Assembly (NCBI GenBank): GCA_007130355.1
Contig: SLSQ01000161.1
Span: 1 to 14,717, forward strand
Reading direction: 5' to 3'
Length of the DNA stretch: 14,717 bases
Source of the DNA: Trueperaceae bacterium
Lineage (GTDB): Bacteria > Deinococcota > Deinococci > Deinococcales > Trueperaceae
The notes beneath the pieces were generated by a model. That model searched no databases, was not told the DNA's origin, and was given only the letters and a program-made list of their open reading frames with translations. This document shows positions 1 to 7,515 of this stretch, in pieces. A program made the translations under genes and the position numbers. Every line of letters starts with the position of its first letter. Position 1 is the stretch's first letter.

Positions 1-51
1 TCGGACGACGGCGCAGGCGCAGGCAGCGACGGTGCGGCCGGACTCGGTCCC
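1..51. other. Window edge beyond the exporter operon
   Basis: Fifty-one bases lie downstream of the minus-strand permease stop codon. I see no coding start, convincing hairpin or other signal here. It may belong to a neighbouring gene outside the window. Confidence 0.3.
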
Positions 52-1224
52 TCAGACCGAGCGGCGCGCGAAGAGGAACGACGCCACGACGGTGACGCCG
101 ACCGCGAACGCGGCGAGGACGGCCAGCTCGGTCGCGATCCCGGCGACCCCGGCGCCGGCGCCGACCACCTGCTGGAACGCGGACACCGCCCACGCGTGCG
201 GGATCGCCGAGCCCACCGCCTGCAGGGCGGGCGCAGCGGTCTCGAGCGGCCACATGCAGCCGCCCAGCATGCCGAGCGCGATGCCGAGGGGCGGAGCGAT
301 CGCGGTGGCCTGATCGGAGGTCCGGACCAGCGATCCGAGCGCCATGGCGCTCGCGGTCGCGACCCAGGCGAAGAGCGCCACGATCGCGAGCACGGCGAGC
401 GGGTCGCCCCACGCCACCCCGAACGCGACGGCGCCGACGAGCACGATCACCGCCGCCTGCAGCAGGGCCACGGCGTAGCGATACCCGGCCTCGCCCACGA
501 TCAGGCCGGCGGTGCGGGCCGGCGTGGCGCGGACGCGGCGAGCCAGTCCGGACGCACGGTCGGCCGGGAGGCCCCAGGCGGCCACCAGGGTGTTGATGAA
601 CAGGAACAGGACCAGGTAGGCGGGCGCGACGAACGCCGTGCCGGTCGTGGCCGGCACGTTCCCGCTCCCGACCGTGGCGGCGTGGACCTCGGTGCCCCCG
701 AAGTCCGGAAGCGACCGGGCGGCGGCCGCGGCCGCCTCGCCGTCGAGGCCGGTCTCGGCCGCGACGAAGTCGGCGCTACGCTGCGCGAGCGCGGCCGTCC
801 GCACGGCGCGATCGATCCCCGCCCGCACGGCGGCGTCGGGGGGCCGCGACGGATCGGTCAACACCCGGACGTCGGTGGTGACGGACGACGCTCCGGTGGA
901 CGCGTCGTGGCCGTCCACGGCGCGCACGATCACGCCGGCGCCCACGCGTCCGCGGCGGACGGCGCCACGGACCTCGTCCTCGGACGCGTAGCGGACGGGC
1001 TCGAGGGTCGCCTCATCGGCGAGCGCCTGCGCGACCGCGTCGGCCCGCTCGCCAGGGGCGACCACGAGCAGGCCGACCGGGCGCGCGGAGCCGTCCTCCG
1101 GCATCGTCGCGCCGATCACGGCGATGAGCAGGAACGGGATCGCCACGATGAACGCGAGGCCGACGCGGTCTCGTGCCAGGCGCAGCAGGTTGGCGAGGAT
1201 CACCGCGCCCGCGACCCGGATCAC
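52..1224 (-). CDS. ABC-2 type transporter permease (exporter subunit, second of two)
   Basis: 390 residues, starting at GTG 1224, which overlaps the stop of the upstream permease in a GTGA (1221-1224), so translation is probably coupled. The architecture is that of ABC-2 (DrrB/YhhJ-like) permeases. A basic N-terminal tail leads into a first membrane span at about residues 22-40, then a large extracytoplasmic domain to about residue 195, then a C-terminal bundle of about five spans (first near 196-218, last ending at FLFARRSV). With the adjoining permease and the ATPase it should form an exporter in the cytoplasmic membrane. The cargo cannot be read from sequence; drugs, lipids or a peptide are all known for the family. 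It ends with TGA at 54-52. The two permeases share architecture but are clearly diverged, which suggests a heterodimer. Confidence 0.88.
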   Translation of the reverse strand: MIRVAGAVILANLLRLARDRVGLAFIVAIPFLLIAVIGATMPEDGSARPVGLLVVAPGERADAVAQALADEATLEPVRYASEDEVRGAVRRGRVGAGVIVRAVDGHDASTGASSVTTDVRVLTDPSRPPDAAVRAGIDRAVRTAALAQRSADFVAAETGLDGEAAAAAARSLPDFGGTEVHAATVGSGNVPATTGTAFVAPAYLVLFLFINTLVAAWGLPADRASGLARRVRATPARTAGLIVGEAGYRYAVALLQAAVIVLVGAVAFGVAWGDPLAVLAIVALFAWVATASAMALGSLVRTSDQATAIAPPLGIALGMLGGCMWPLETAAPALQAVGSAIPHAWAVSAFQQVVGAGAGVAGIATELAVLAAFAVGVTVVASFLFARRSV

Positions 1225-2473
1225 GACGCCACCCAGCGGCGCAGGCCGGGCACCGACGCCAGGAACGCGACCAGGGCGAACGCGAGGATCGCGACCAGGT
1301 TCCCGGCCACCTCACGCACGCCACCGCCGTCGGCGGTCAGCACCAGGAACGCCTGCAGCGCCTGACCGTTGGGCGTGGCCAGGGCGACCGCCTGGAGCCC
1401 GGGCGGCATGTCGGAGACGAGCAGGAAGTTCCCGCCGATCATCGCCAGCACGAACGCGACCACCGAGACGATCCCGTCGGCCTGCGCTTCGGTGCGGGCG
1501 TAGGCGCTGGCGAGCGTGGCGATGGCGGCCGCCGCCACCAGGAAGGCGAGCAGGACCGCGACCACGGCGACCGGGTCGCCCCAGCGCGCGCCGAACAGGA
1601 GCGCGGTGGCGCCCCATACGGCGAGCAGGCTGGCGAACCCGAGGACCGCGGCGGCGAGCGACTTGCCGGCGGGGATGGCGACGGCGGGGATCGGGGCGGC
1701 GCGGAGCCGGGCGAGCGTGCCGTTCCGGGCTTCGGCCAGCAGGCTCCGGGGAGCGGCGGCGAGGGTGAAGAACACGAACAGCATCGCCATGCCCGGCCCG
1801 AAGTAGGCGGCGGGGGTCAGGTCGTGCGCTCCGGCCGACTCGTGGGTCACGGTGGCCGGGACGGCGGCGTCCACGACCCGCTCGGCGAGGGCGCCGAACT
1901 CCAGGTCGGCCCCGCGGGCCGGCTCGACCGTCGTCGGATCGATGGCGGCGAGGTCCAACCCGTCCGGTCCGAACGCGTCCGAACCGAGCACGCGTACGGT
2001 CGCGACGGCGGCGACGGTGCGGGCGACGGCGTCGACCTCGGCGGCGAACGCTTCGGCCACCGAGGTCGCGACCGTGCCGGCGAGCGGGGCGCGGGCGTCA
2101 CGCACGACGGTGATCCGCTCCAGCTCCGGGTGCAGCACGAAGGCGACGTCGATCGTCCGGTCGGCGACGGCGGCACGGGCGGCCGCTTCGTCGGCGAACG
2201 GTTCGACCGTGAAGATCTCGGCGAGTTCGTCGCTCGCGAGCACGTCGCTCGCGAAGCGGCTCGCTACCTCGCCGCCGTCCAGGTCGACCAGGCCGGCGGT
2301 GGCGCGGAAGGCGGGCCCGTCGCCGGAGAAGGCGATCGCGATGATCGAGGCGAGCGCGACCGGGGCGGCCAGGCCCACGATCCAGGCCGAACGGTCGCGC
2401 AGGCGCGAGCGCAGCTCCCGCGCTGCGATCGTGACGGTCGCGCGCACGCCGCCCCCTCGCACGCCGCGTCCCC

Positions 2474-2477
<4 letters not shown>
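1221..2477 (-). CDS. ABC-2 type transporter permease (exporter subunit, first of two)
   Basis: Up to 418 residues. The chosen start, GTG 2477, overlaps the ATPase stop in a GTGA (2474-2477). In-frame GTGs at 2462 and 2447 are alternatives, the latter preceded by a GAGGGGG purine run, so the first ten residues are uncertain. A short basic amphipathic N-terminus (RELRSRLRDR) leads into a membrane span at about residues 31-50. An extracytoplasmic domain rich in Ala, Asp and Val follows to about residue 225, then about five C-terminal spans, ending with a short basic tail (LRRWVAS). This is the ABC2_membrane_3 style layout. It pairs with the next permease and the ATPase upstream in one operon. 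Function is export; substrate unknown. Confidence 0.87.
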
Positions 2478-3423
<946 letters not shown>

Positions 3424-3427
<4 letters not shown>

Positions 3428-3543
3428 CCGCCGAACCATCCGGAGAGCGTCGGCTGCAGCCGGTACCCGACCTGGTAGCCGAGGAAGAACAGGACGGGGA
3501 GCGACAGGACGAACAGGATCAGGCGCTTGCGGGTGATCTTCAC
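3424..3543 (-). CDS. Small single-span membrane protein leading the exporter operon
   Basis: An unrecognised 39-residue protein. It starts at GTG 3543 with a near-perfect Shine-Dalgarno GGAGG (3556-3552) eight bases upstream. Its stop TGA (3426-3424) overlaps the ATPase ATG. The N-terminus MKITRKR is strongly basic, followed by the hydrophobic core LILFVLSLPVLFFLG, then a short polar/aromatic tail ending in SGWFGG. By the positive-inside rule the N-terminus should be cytoplasmic, with about 16 residues outside. It could be a small accessory subunit of the ABC exporter, a coupling leader peptide for the ATPase, or less likely an exported signal. It is too short for most automatic gene callers. 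The evidence for translation is the ribosome binding site, the correct spacing and the exact stop/start overlap; homology is not known to me. Confidence 0.72.
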
Positions 3544-3551
3544 GGTTGGTA

Positions 3552-3556
3552 CCTCC
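3552..3556 (-). promoter_or_regulatory. Ribosome binding site of the small membrane protein
   Basis: GGAGG on the minus strand, eight bases from GTG 3543. It is the only strong ribosome binding site at the head of the exporter operon. It decides that the short reading frame, rather than a long N-terminal extension of the ATPase, is the first gene. Confidence 0.75.
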
Positions 3557-3563
3557 GGTGCGC

Positions 3564-3569
3564 ACGGTA
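3564..3569 (-). promoter_or_regulatory. Possible minus-10 box of the exporter operon
   Basis: TACCGT on the minus strand, seven bases upstream of the GGAGG ribosome binding site. It fits a TANNNT minus-10. No recognisable minus-35 lies 17 bases upstream, and the box is so close to the ribosome binding site that the leader would be very short. Weak call. Confidence 0.25.
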
Positions 3570-3599
3570 GGGCGCGCGGCGGCCGCAGCGCGCCTCCCT

Positions 3600-3626
3600 T
3601 CGGTCACCGCCGCGACCCGTGACCGA
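3600..3626. promoter_or_regulatory. Inverted repeat in the divergent promoter region, candidate operator
   Basis: Arms TCGGTCAC (3600-3607) and GTGACCGA (3619-3626) are perfect inverted repeats of 8 bases separated by 11. They lie between the two divergent operons. The position suits a dimeric regulator acting on both; the NarL/LuxR-type response regulator encoded next door is the obvious candidate. The structure is seen in the sequence; the binding protein is inferred. Confidence 0.45.
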
Positions 3627-3656
3627 TGGCACCCCCGCGCGCACCGGGCGGGGGCG

Positions 3657-3662
3657 TACGAT
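3657..3662 (+). promoter_or_regulatory. Minus-10 box of the kinase operon, probably leaderless transcript
   Basis: TACGAT ends six bases before GTG 3669, and there is no convincing Shine-Dalgarno in between. This spacing puts the transcription start at or next to the start codon, as in leaderless genes. No minus-35 consensus is seen. The same gcgTANNNT form recurs before the genes at 6512 and 7516. Confidence 0.45.
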
Positions 3663-3668
3663 CGGGGC

Positions 3669-4916
3669 GTGACCCGCGCCCGTATGCACGTTCCACTCGA
3701 GACGCTCGCCGGCGTCGGGGCGTGGGGCGTCGCCGGCCTGCCGATCGTCACCGACCTGGTCGGTGGCGTCGTGCCGCTCGGCGAACCGCGCGCGATCGCC
3801 GCGCTCAGCGCGTGGCTGGCGTTCGGAGCGATGTTCCTCGCGGTCGCGACCTGGTCGCTCGCGCACCTGACCTACCGGACGCACCGCCTGCTGCTGGCGG
3901 CGCAGACGGCGGCGGCGATGGTGGTCGTGGCGTCGTTCCCGGAGCACGGGATCGCCGCGGTGCTGCTGATCCTGACGGCGGTGGTCGCGGCGCACGTGCT
4001 GTCCGACCCGGTCGCGCTCGGCTGGATCGTGGGGCAGGGCGTGTTCCTGAGCCTCGCCGTCGCGACCGTGGCGTGGCCGGACGGCACCGTGATCGCGCTG
4101 CAAGGGGCGGGCTATACCGCGTTCATGGCGTTCGCCTACGTCACCACCCGCTCCGGCCTGCGCGAGGCCCGCTCGCGTGCCGAGCTCGAGCGCCGCAACG
4201 CCGAACTGCACGCCACCCGGACCCTGCTCGGCGAACACCAGCGGGCGGCGGAACGCCTCCGCATCGCGCGCGACCTTCACGACGGGATCGGCCACCACCT
4301 GACGGCCCTGATCCTCAACCTCGACGTCGCCCGGAGGACCGAAGGCGACGCCTCCCGCGAGGCGACCGGGCGGGCCGAGGAGCTGGCACGGTCGCTGCTG
4401 CAAGAGGTACGCGCCACCGTCCGCACGGTCCGGAGCGACGACGACGTCGACGTGTCGACGGCGCTGAGGACGCTGCTCACCGATCTGCCGGAGCCGGAGG
4501 CGGTCGTGGCCGTACCCGACCGGGTGCGCGTCGCCGACCCGGAGGCGGCCCACGCGCTGCTCCGCTGCGCGCAGGAGGCGGTCACGAACGTGGTGCGGCA
4601 CGCCGATGCACGGCGCCTGTGGCTGACGGTGCGTCAGGACGAGGGTCGGGTCGAGCTCGAGGTGCGCGACGACGGCGTGGGCGCGCGCGAGGTTCCCGCC
4701 GCGACCGGACGCCGGGCCGCTCGGGACGGCACCGGGCTACGCGGGCTGCGGGAGCGTTTGGACGCGGTCGGCGGGCGCCTCGAGACGACGTCGGCGCCCG
4801 GTCGCGGGTTCACCCTGACCGCTTCGGTCCCGGCCTCCGCCCGGGCGGGAACGCGGGCCGGTGCACCGGTCGACGGGCGACCCGCCGCTCGCCCCAGCGC
4901 GGGGGGGACGGCGTGA
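3669..4916 (+). CDS. Two-component sensor histidine kinase, HisKA_3 (NarL-partner) family
   Basis: 415 residues from GTG 3669. The N-terminal half (to about residue 155) is a bundle of about five or six hydrophobic spans with very short loops, so it probably senses a signal within or at the membrane. A charged, coiled-coil-like linker (residues about 158-200) leads to the H-box ARDLHDGIGHH with phospho-accepting His204. The ATP-binding domain follows: N-box around Asn307 (EAVTNVVRHA), G1 box DDGVG from Asp334-Asp335, and G2 box GTGLRG (about 354-359). The stop overlaps the regulator start (GTGA, 4913-4916), so the two are made together. An upstream in-frame start near 3546 was rejected because it lies across the divergent control region. 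A tail of about 26 residues rich in Ala, Gly and Arg follows the ATPase domain and carries a run of seven G bases. Confidence 0.92.
   Translation: MTRARMHVPLETLAGVGAWGVAGLPIVTDLVGGVVPLGEPRAIAALSAWLAFGAMFLAVATWSLAHLTYRTHRLLLAAQTAAAMVVVASFPEHGIAAVLLILTAVVAAHVLSDPVALGWIVGQGVFLSLAVATVAWPDGTVIALQGAGYTAFMAFAYVTTRSGLREARSRAELERRNAELHATRTLLGEHQRAAERLRIARDLHDGIGHHLTALILNLDVARRTEGDASREATGRAEELARSLLQEVRATVRTVRSDDDVDVSTALRTLLTDLPEPEAVVAVPDRVRVADPEAAHALLRCAQEAVTNVVRHADARRLWLTVRQDEGRVELEVRDDGVGAREVPAATGRRAARDGTGLRGLRERLDAVGGRLETTSAPGRGFTLTASVPASARAGTRAGAPVDGRPAARPSAGGTA
4901..4907 (+). promoter_or_regulatory. G7 run: regulator ribosome binding site and phased slippery heptamer
   Basis: Seven consecutive G residues end five bases before GTG 4913 and probably serve as its purine-rich ribosome binding site. 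In the kinase frame the run reads G GGG GGG with codon boundaries exactly as required for a -1 slippery heptamer. The -1 frame continues without a stop into the regulator. Slippage is inferred, not shown. Confidence 0.4.
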
Positions 4917-5587
4917 TCCGCGTCTTGCTCGTCGACGACCAGTCGTTGGTGCGGCAGGGCGTCCGCACGCTGCTGTCGCTGGCCGAAACGCCGTTCGCGA
5001 CCGACGAGGCGTCGGACGGGATCGAGGCGCTCGAGCGGATCGACGCCGACCGGCCGGACGTAGTGCTCCTCGACCTCCGGATGCCCCGAATGGACGGTCT
5101 GGCGACGCTGCGCGCCCTGCGCAACCGTCCCGATCCGCCCCCGGTCCTGGTGCTCACCACGTTCGACGACGACGAGGCGGTGCTGCAAGCGCTGCAGTCC
5201 GGGGCGAAGGGCTACCTGCTCAAGGACGTGGGGCTCGAGACGCTCACCGACGCGATCCGGACACTCCACGCCGGCCGCACCCTGGTCCAGCCGGCCCTCA
5301 CCGAACGCATCGTGCAAGGACTGACGCGACCGCGTACCGACCGTGACGGCGAAGATCCGGAGTGGGCCGACGAGGGCACCTCGCCCCTCGAAACGCTGAC
5401 CGAGCGGGAGACGGAGATCGTGCGTCTGATGGTGGCCGGCTGGAACAACAAGGAGATCGCCCGCGCCCTGGACCTGACGGAGGGAACCGTGAAGAACCAC
5501 GTGAGCCGCATCCTCGCGAAGCTCGGCGTCCGCGACCGCACGCGCGCGGTGTTGCGCGCGATCGAACTCGGGTGGGTGCGGGCGTGA
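4913..5587 (+). CDS. Two-component response regulator, NarL/FixJ (LuxR HTH) family
   Basis: 224 residues from GTG 4913, overlapping the kinase stop. The receiver domain has the acidic pair Asp8-Asp9, phospho-acceptor Asp54 (in VVLLDLRMP), switch Thr82 (VLVLTTFDDD) and conserved Lys104 (GYLLKD). The C-terminal LuxR-type helix-turn-helix spans residues 162-224, with LTERETEIVRLMVAGWNNKEI and the recognition helix region TVKNHVSRILAKLGV. It is a DNA-binding regulator working as a phosphorylation-driven dimer with the kinase upstream. Its likely targets are the divergent exporter operon and its own operon, through the inverted repeat at 3600-3626 (inferred). The linker of about 35 residues between the domains is polar and Asp/Glu-rich. 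It overlaps the following oxidoreductase gene by GTGA (5584-5587). Confidence 0.95.
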   Translation: MIRVLLVDDQSLVRQGVRTLLSLAETPFATDEASDGIEALERIDADRPDVVLLDLRMPRMDGLATLRALRNRPDPPPVLVLTTFDDDEAVLQALQSGAKGYLLKDVGLETLTDAIRTLHAGRTLVQPALTERIVQGLTRPRTDRDGEDPEWADEGTSPLETLTERETEIVRLMVAGWNNKEIARALDLTEGTVKNHVSRILAKLGVRDRTRAVLRAIELGWVRA

Positions 5588-6468
5588 CGGCCGGGCGTCC
5601 GGTCGTCGGTCTCCTCCACCCCGGCGCGATGGGCGTCGCGATCGGCGCGGCCCTCGTGGCGCACGGTCTGCGGGTGGCGTGGGCGTCCGAGGGACGCTCG
5701 CGCTTCACGACCGACCGCGCGCACGAGGCGGGGCTCGAGGACGCCGGAACCCTCGCCGACCTGGTGCGCGCCTGCGACGAGATCGTTTCGGTGGTCCCTC
5801 CGGACGCGGCCGGAGCGACAGTGGAGGCGGTCCTCGCCGCCGGCTTTCGTGGGCGCTACGTCGACGCGAATGCGATCCCTCCGGACCGCGCCCGGGAGCT
5901 CGCCGAGCGGATCGAAGCCGCGGGGGGTCGGTTCGTGGACGGCGGCATCGTCGGTCGGCCGCCCGGACCGGACGAGTCGGCGTGGATCCACCTGTCCGGT
6001 CCGGACGCCGTGGAGGTGGCGGGCTGGTTCGCGTCGGGCCGGTTCGCCGCGCGGGTGCTCGGCGACCGGATCGGCGACGCGTCGGCGCTCAAGGTCGCGT
6101 TCGCGTCGTGGACGAAGGGCGCGACCGCCCTGAAGGCGGCGATGCTGGCGTACGCCGAGGCGACCGGCGTGCGCGAGGCGCTCCGGGCGCAGTGGGACGA
6201 GATCGAACCCGGGTTCCTGGACGCGGCCGAGTCGCGCGTCGCCGGCACGGTTCCGAAGGCGTGGCGCTTCGAAGGCGAGATGCGCGGCATCGCCGACGCC
6301 TTCGCAGCCGCGGGCACGCCCGACGGGTTCCACCTCGCGGCGGCCGAGGCCTACCGCCGTATGGCGCCCCTGCGCGCCGCCGATGCGCCGGATCGCCGTC
6401 CGGAGATCGAGGAGGTCCTGGCCGCGATGCGGGCGGGCGACACCGACGGCGGGGCGGGCGGGGCGTAG
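5584..6468 (+). CDS. NAD(P)-binding oxidoreductase of the 6-phosphogluconate dehydrogenase-like, DUF1932 family
   Basis: 294 residues from GTG 5584. The N-terminal Rossmann domain starts VVGLLHPGAMGVAIG (residues 7-21), the dinucleotide-binding loop of the beta-hydroxyacid dehydrogenase superfamily. A substrate-loop-like segment FVDGGIVG lies near residues 118-125. Lys170, in the DASALK segment, sits where the superfamily's catalytic lysine is expected. The C-terminal half (KVAFASWTKG, then PKAWRFEGEM and AGTPDGFHLAAAEAYRRM) matches my recollection of the DUF1932 domain. It should be a cytosolic NAD(P)-dependent dehydrogenase or reductase of a small carboxylate; the substrate is unknown. It is translationally coupled to the response regulator, an unusual partner for such an enzyme. 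The stop TAG (6466-6468) is also the first half of the next gene's minus-10 box. Confidence 0.85.
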   Translation: MTAGRPVVGLLHPGAMGVAIGAALVAHGLRVAWASEGRSRFTTDRAHEAGLEDAGTLADLVRACDEIVSVVPPDAAGATVEAVLAAGFRGRYVDANAIPPDRARELAERIEAAGGRFVDGGIVGRPPGPDESAWIHLSGPDAVEVAGWFASGRFAARVLGDRIGDASALKVAFASWTKGATALKAAMLAYAEATGVREALRAQWDEIEPGFLDAAESRVAGTVPKAWRFEGEMRGIADAFAAAGTPDGFHLAAAEAYRRMAPLRAADAPDRRPEIEEVLAAMRAGDTDGGAGGA

Positions 6469-6471
6469 CAT
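6466..6471 (+). promoter_or_regulatory. Probable minus-10 box of the first lipoprotein gene
   Basis: TAGCAT in the context gcgTAGCAT overlaps the stop codon of the oxidoreductase. It would give a leader of about 35 bases ending in the GAGGAGG ribosome binding site. No clear minus-35 is present. Confidence 0.35.
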
Positions 6472-6498
6472 CAGGGGTCGTACGAACCGAAGCGGCCC

Positions 6499-6505
6499 GA
6501 GGAGG
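6499..6505 (+). promoter_or_regulatory. Ribosome binding site of the first lipoprotein gene
   Basis: GAGGAGG six bases before ATG 6512. It fixes the start and gives a complete lipoprotein signal peptide. The same heptamer, seven bases from the start, precedes the paralogue at 7516. Confidence 0.75.
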
Positions 6506-6511
6506 CTTCGC

Positions 6512-7381
6512 ATGATCGACGTTCGGCACGCCCCACGCCCGTTCCTGCGTACGTTCCTTCGTTCCCTGCCGGCGGTCGTGTTGACCGTGGGCCTGGTCGC
6601 CTGTTCGGCCGCTCCGGGCGGCGGGCCGGGCGGCGGTTCCGGTGGCGACGATCCCGGCAGCGGCTCCGGCGGCGAGCCGACCACCACCTTGCCGCACCCG
6701 GCGCCGTCGTACGAGGATCCGACGGTCGTCGATCCCACCTGCGTGCTCGACGGCCACGCCTTCGACGACGACGTCACGATCCCCGAAGGCGTCGACTGCG
6801 TCTTCGCGCGCGTCGACGTCGATGGGAACGTGGTGATCTCTCGCGGCGCCTCGCTGGACGCGACGGCCGGCTTCTTCGAGGGGAACGTGCTGGTCTATCC
6901 GGGGGCGTCGTTCACGTCGTTCCAGACCTGGATCGGCGGGAACGTGCAGGCGGAGCGAGCCGCCGGCGTCGACCTCGACACCGTCACCGTCGACGGCAGC
7001 GTCCAGACCGAAGCGACGGCCGTGGTGCGCATCGAGGGGGGCTACGTGGACGGCGACGTGCAACCGGACGACGGCGGCGACGTGACGCTGGAGCGGGCCA
7101 CGGTCGGCGGCAACGTGCAACCGACCGGAAACGACGCCGTGCGCATCGCCGCATCGATCGTGGACGACCTGCAGCCCGACGACAACTCCGGTCCGGTCGT
7201 GCTCGAGGACAACACCGTGCGGGGGAACCTGCAGGCGTACGGCAACGGCGGACTCGAGATCCGGGACAACATCGTGTGGGGCGACCTGCAGTGCGAGGAC
7301 AACGTGCCCGATCCGATCGGCGGGGGGAACGCCGTGGACGGCGACGCCGAAGGCCAGTGCGCGGGGTTGGCGCTGCCCTGA
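6512..7381 (+). CDS. Lipoprotein with Cys-bounded beta-solenoid repeat domain (Gln column)
   Basis: 289 residues. A lipoprotein signal peptide has a basic n-region, a hydrophobic core and the lipobox LVAC, with lipidated Cys31. A Gly/Ser/Pro linker (residues 32-55) and the segment TTTLPHPAP follow. The rest is a repeat domain of about ten rungs of 18-20 residues with the core xVxGNVQ. Gln146, 165, 184, 203, 221, 241 and 260 occupy the same rung position. Cysteine pairs bracket the domain: Cys77/Cys96 and Cys261/Cys283. The pattern predicts a small parallel beta-solenoid, reminiscent of bactofilin-like polymerising domains, anchored at the cell surface or the periplasmic face of a membrane. 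No enzymatic motif is visible. It is the paralogue of the N-terminal third of the next gene. Function unknown; structural or adhesive roles are guesses. Confidence 0.85.
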   Translation: MIDVRHAPRPFLRTFLRSLPAVVLTVGLVACSAAPGGGPGGGSGGDDPGSGSGGEPTTTLPHPAPSYEDPTVVDPTCVLDGHAFDDDVTIPEGVDCVFARVDVDGNVVISRGASLDATAGFFEGNVLVYPGASFTSFQTWIGGNVQAERAAGVDLDTVTVDGSVQTEATAVVRIEGGYVDGDVQPDDGGDVTLERATVGGNVQPTGNDAVRIAASIVDDLQPDDNSGPVVLEDNTVRGNLQAYGNGGLEIRDNIVWGDLQCEDNVPDPIGGGNAVDGDAEGQCAGLALP

Positions 7382-7397
7382 GCCGGTGATCGGCCTG

Positions 7398-7418
7398 CGA
7401 CGGGTCGCCGGCCCGTCG
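7398..7418 (+). terminator. Hairpin after the first lipoprotein gene, possible terminator
   Basis: A 7-bp stem, CGACGGG (7398-7404) with CCCGTCG (7412-7418), and a 7-base loop, 16 bases after the stop. It is followed by tcctccc rather than a T-run, so intrinsic termination would be weak. Confidence 0.3.
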
Positions 7419-7470
7419 TCCTCCCGCGGGGACGCGGACGATCGTCACGCCCCGTGCGCGCGACGCGGCG

Positions 7471-7476
7471 TACGGT
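7471..7476 (+). promoter_or_regulatory. Probable minus-10 box of the second lipoprotein gene
   Basis: TACGGT in the context gcgTACGGT, 25 bases before a GAGGAGG ribosome binding site (7502-7508) and 39 bases before ATG 7516. The layout closely repeats that before the paralogue at 6512, so each gene seems to have its own promoter. No clear minus-35. Confidence 0.35.
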
Positions 7477-7515
7477 CGAATCACGCCTGAACGCGAGGCG
7501 CGAGGAGGCCGTACC

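Noticed and set aside
3546..3668. Upstream start for the histidine kinase
   Set aside because: The extra 41 codons are Arg/Ala-rich without a membrane segment and cover the inverted repeat and minus-10 box. GTG 3669 right after TACGAT is better supported.
3428..3751. N-terminal extension of the ABC ATPase by 108 codons
   Set aside because: It would cross the whole divergent control region, including the start of the kinase gene. Known ATPases of this family begin shortly before the LEARDLTRRYG strand. The strong ribosome binding site belongs to the small gene in another frame.
7437..7446. GACGATCGTC palindrome upstream of the second lipoprotein gene
   Set aside because: Only 10 bp and composed of CG-rich tetramers common throughout this sequence; no partner site or conserved position supports a role.
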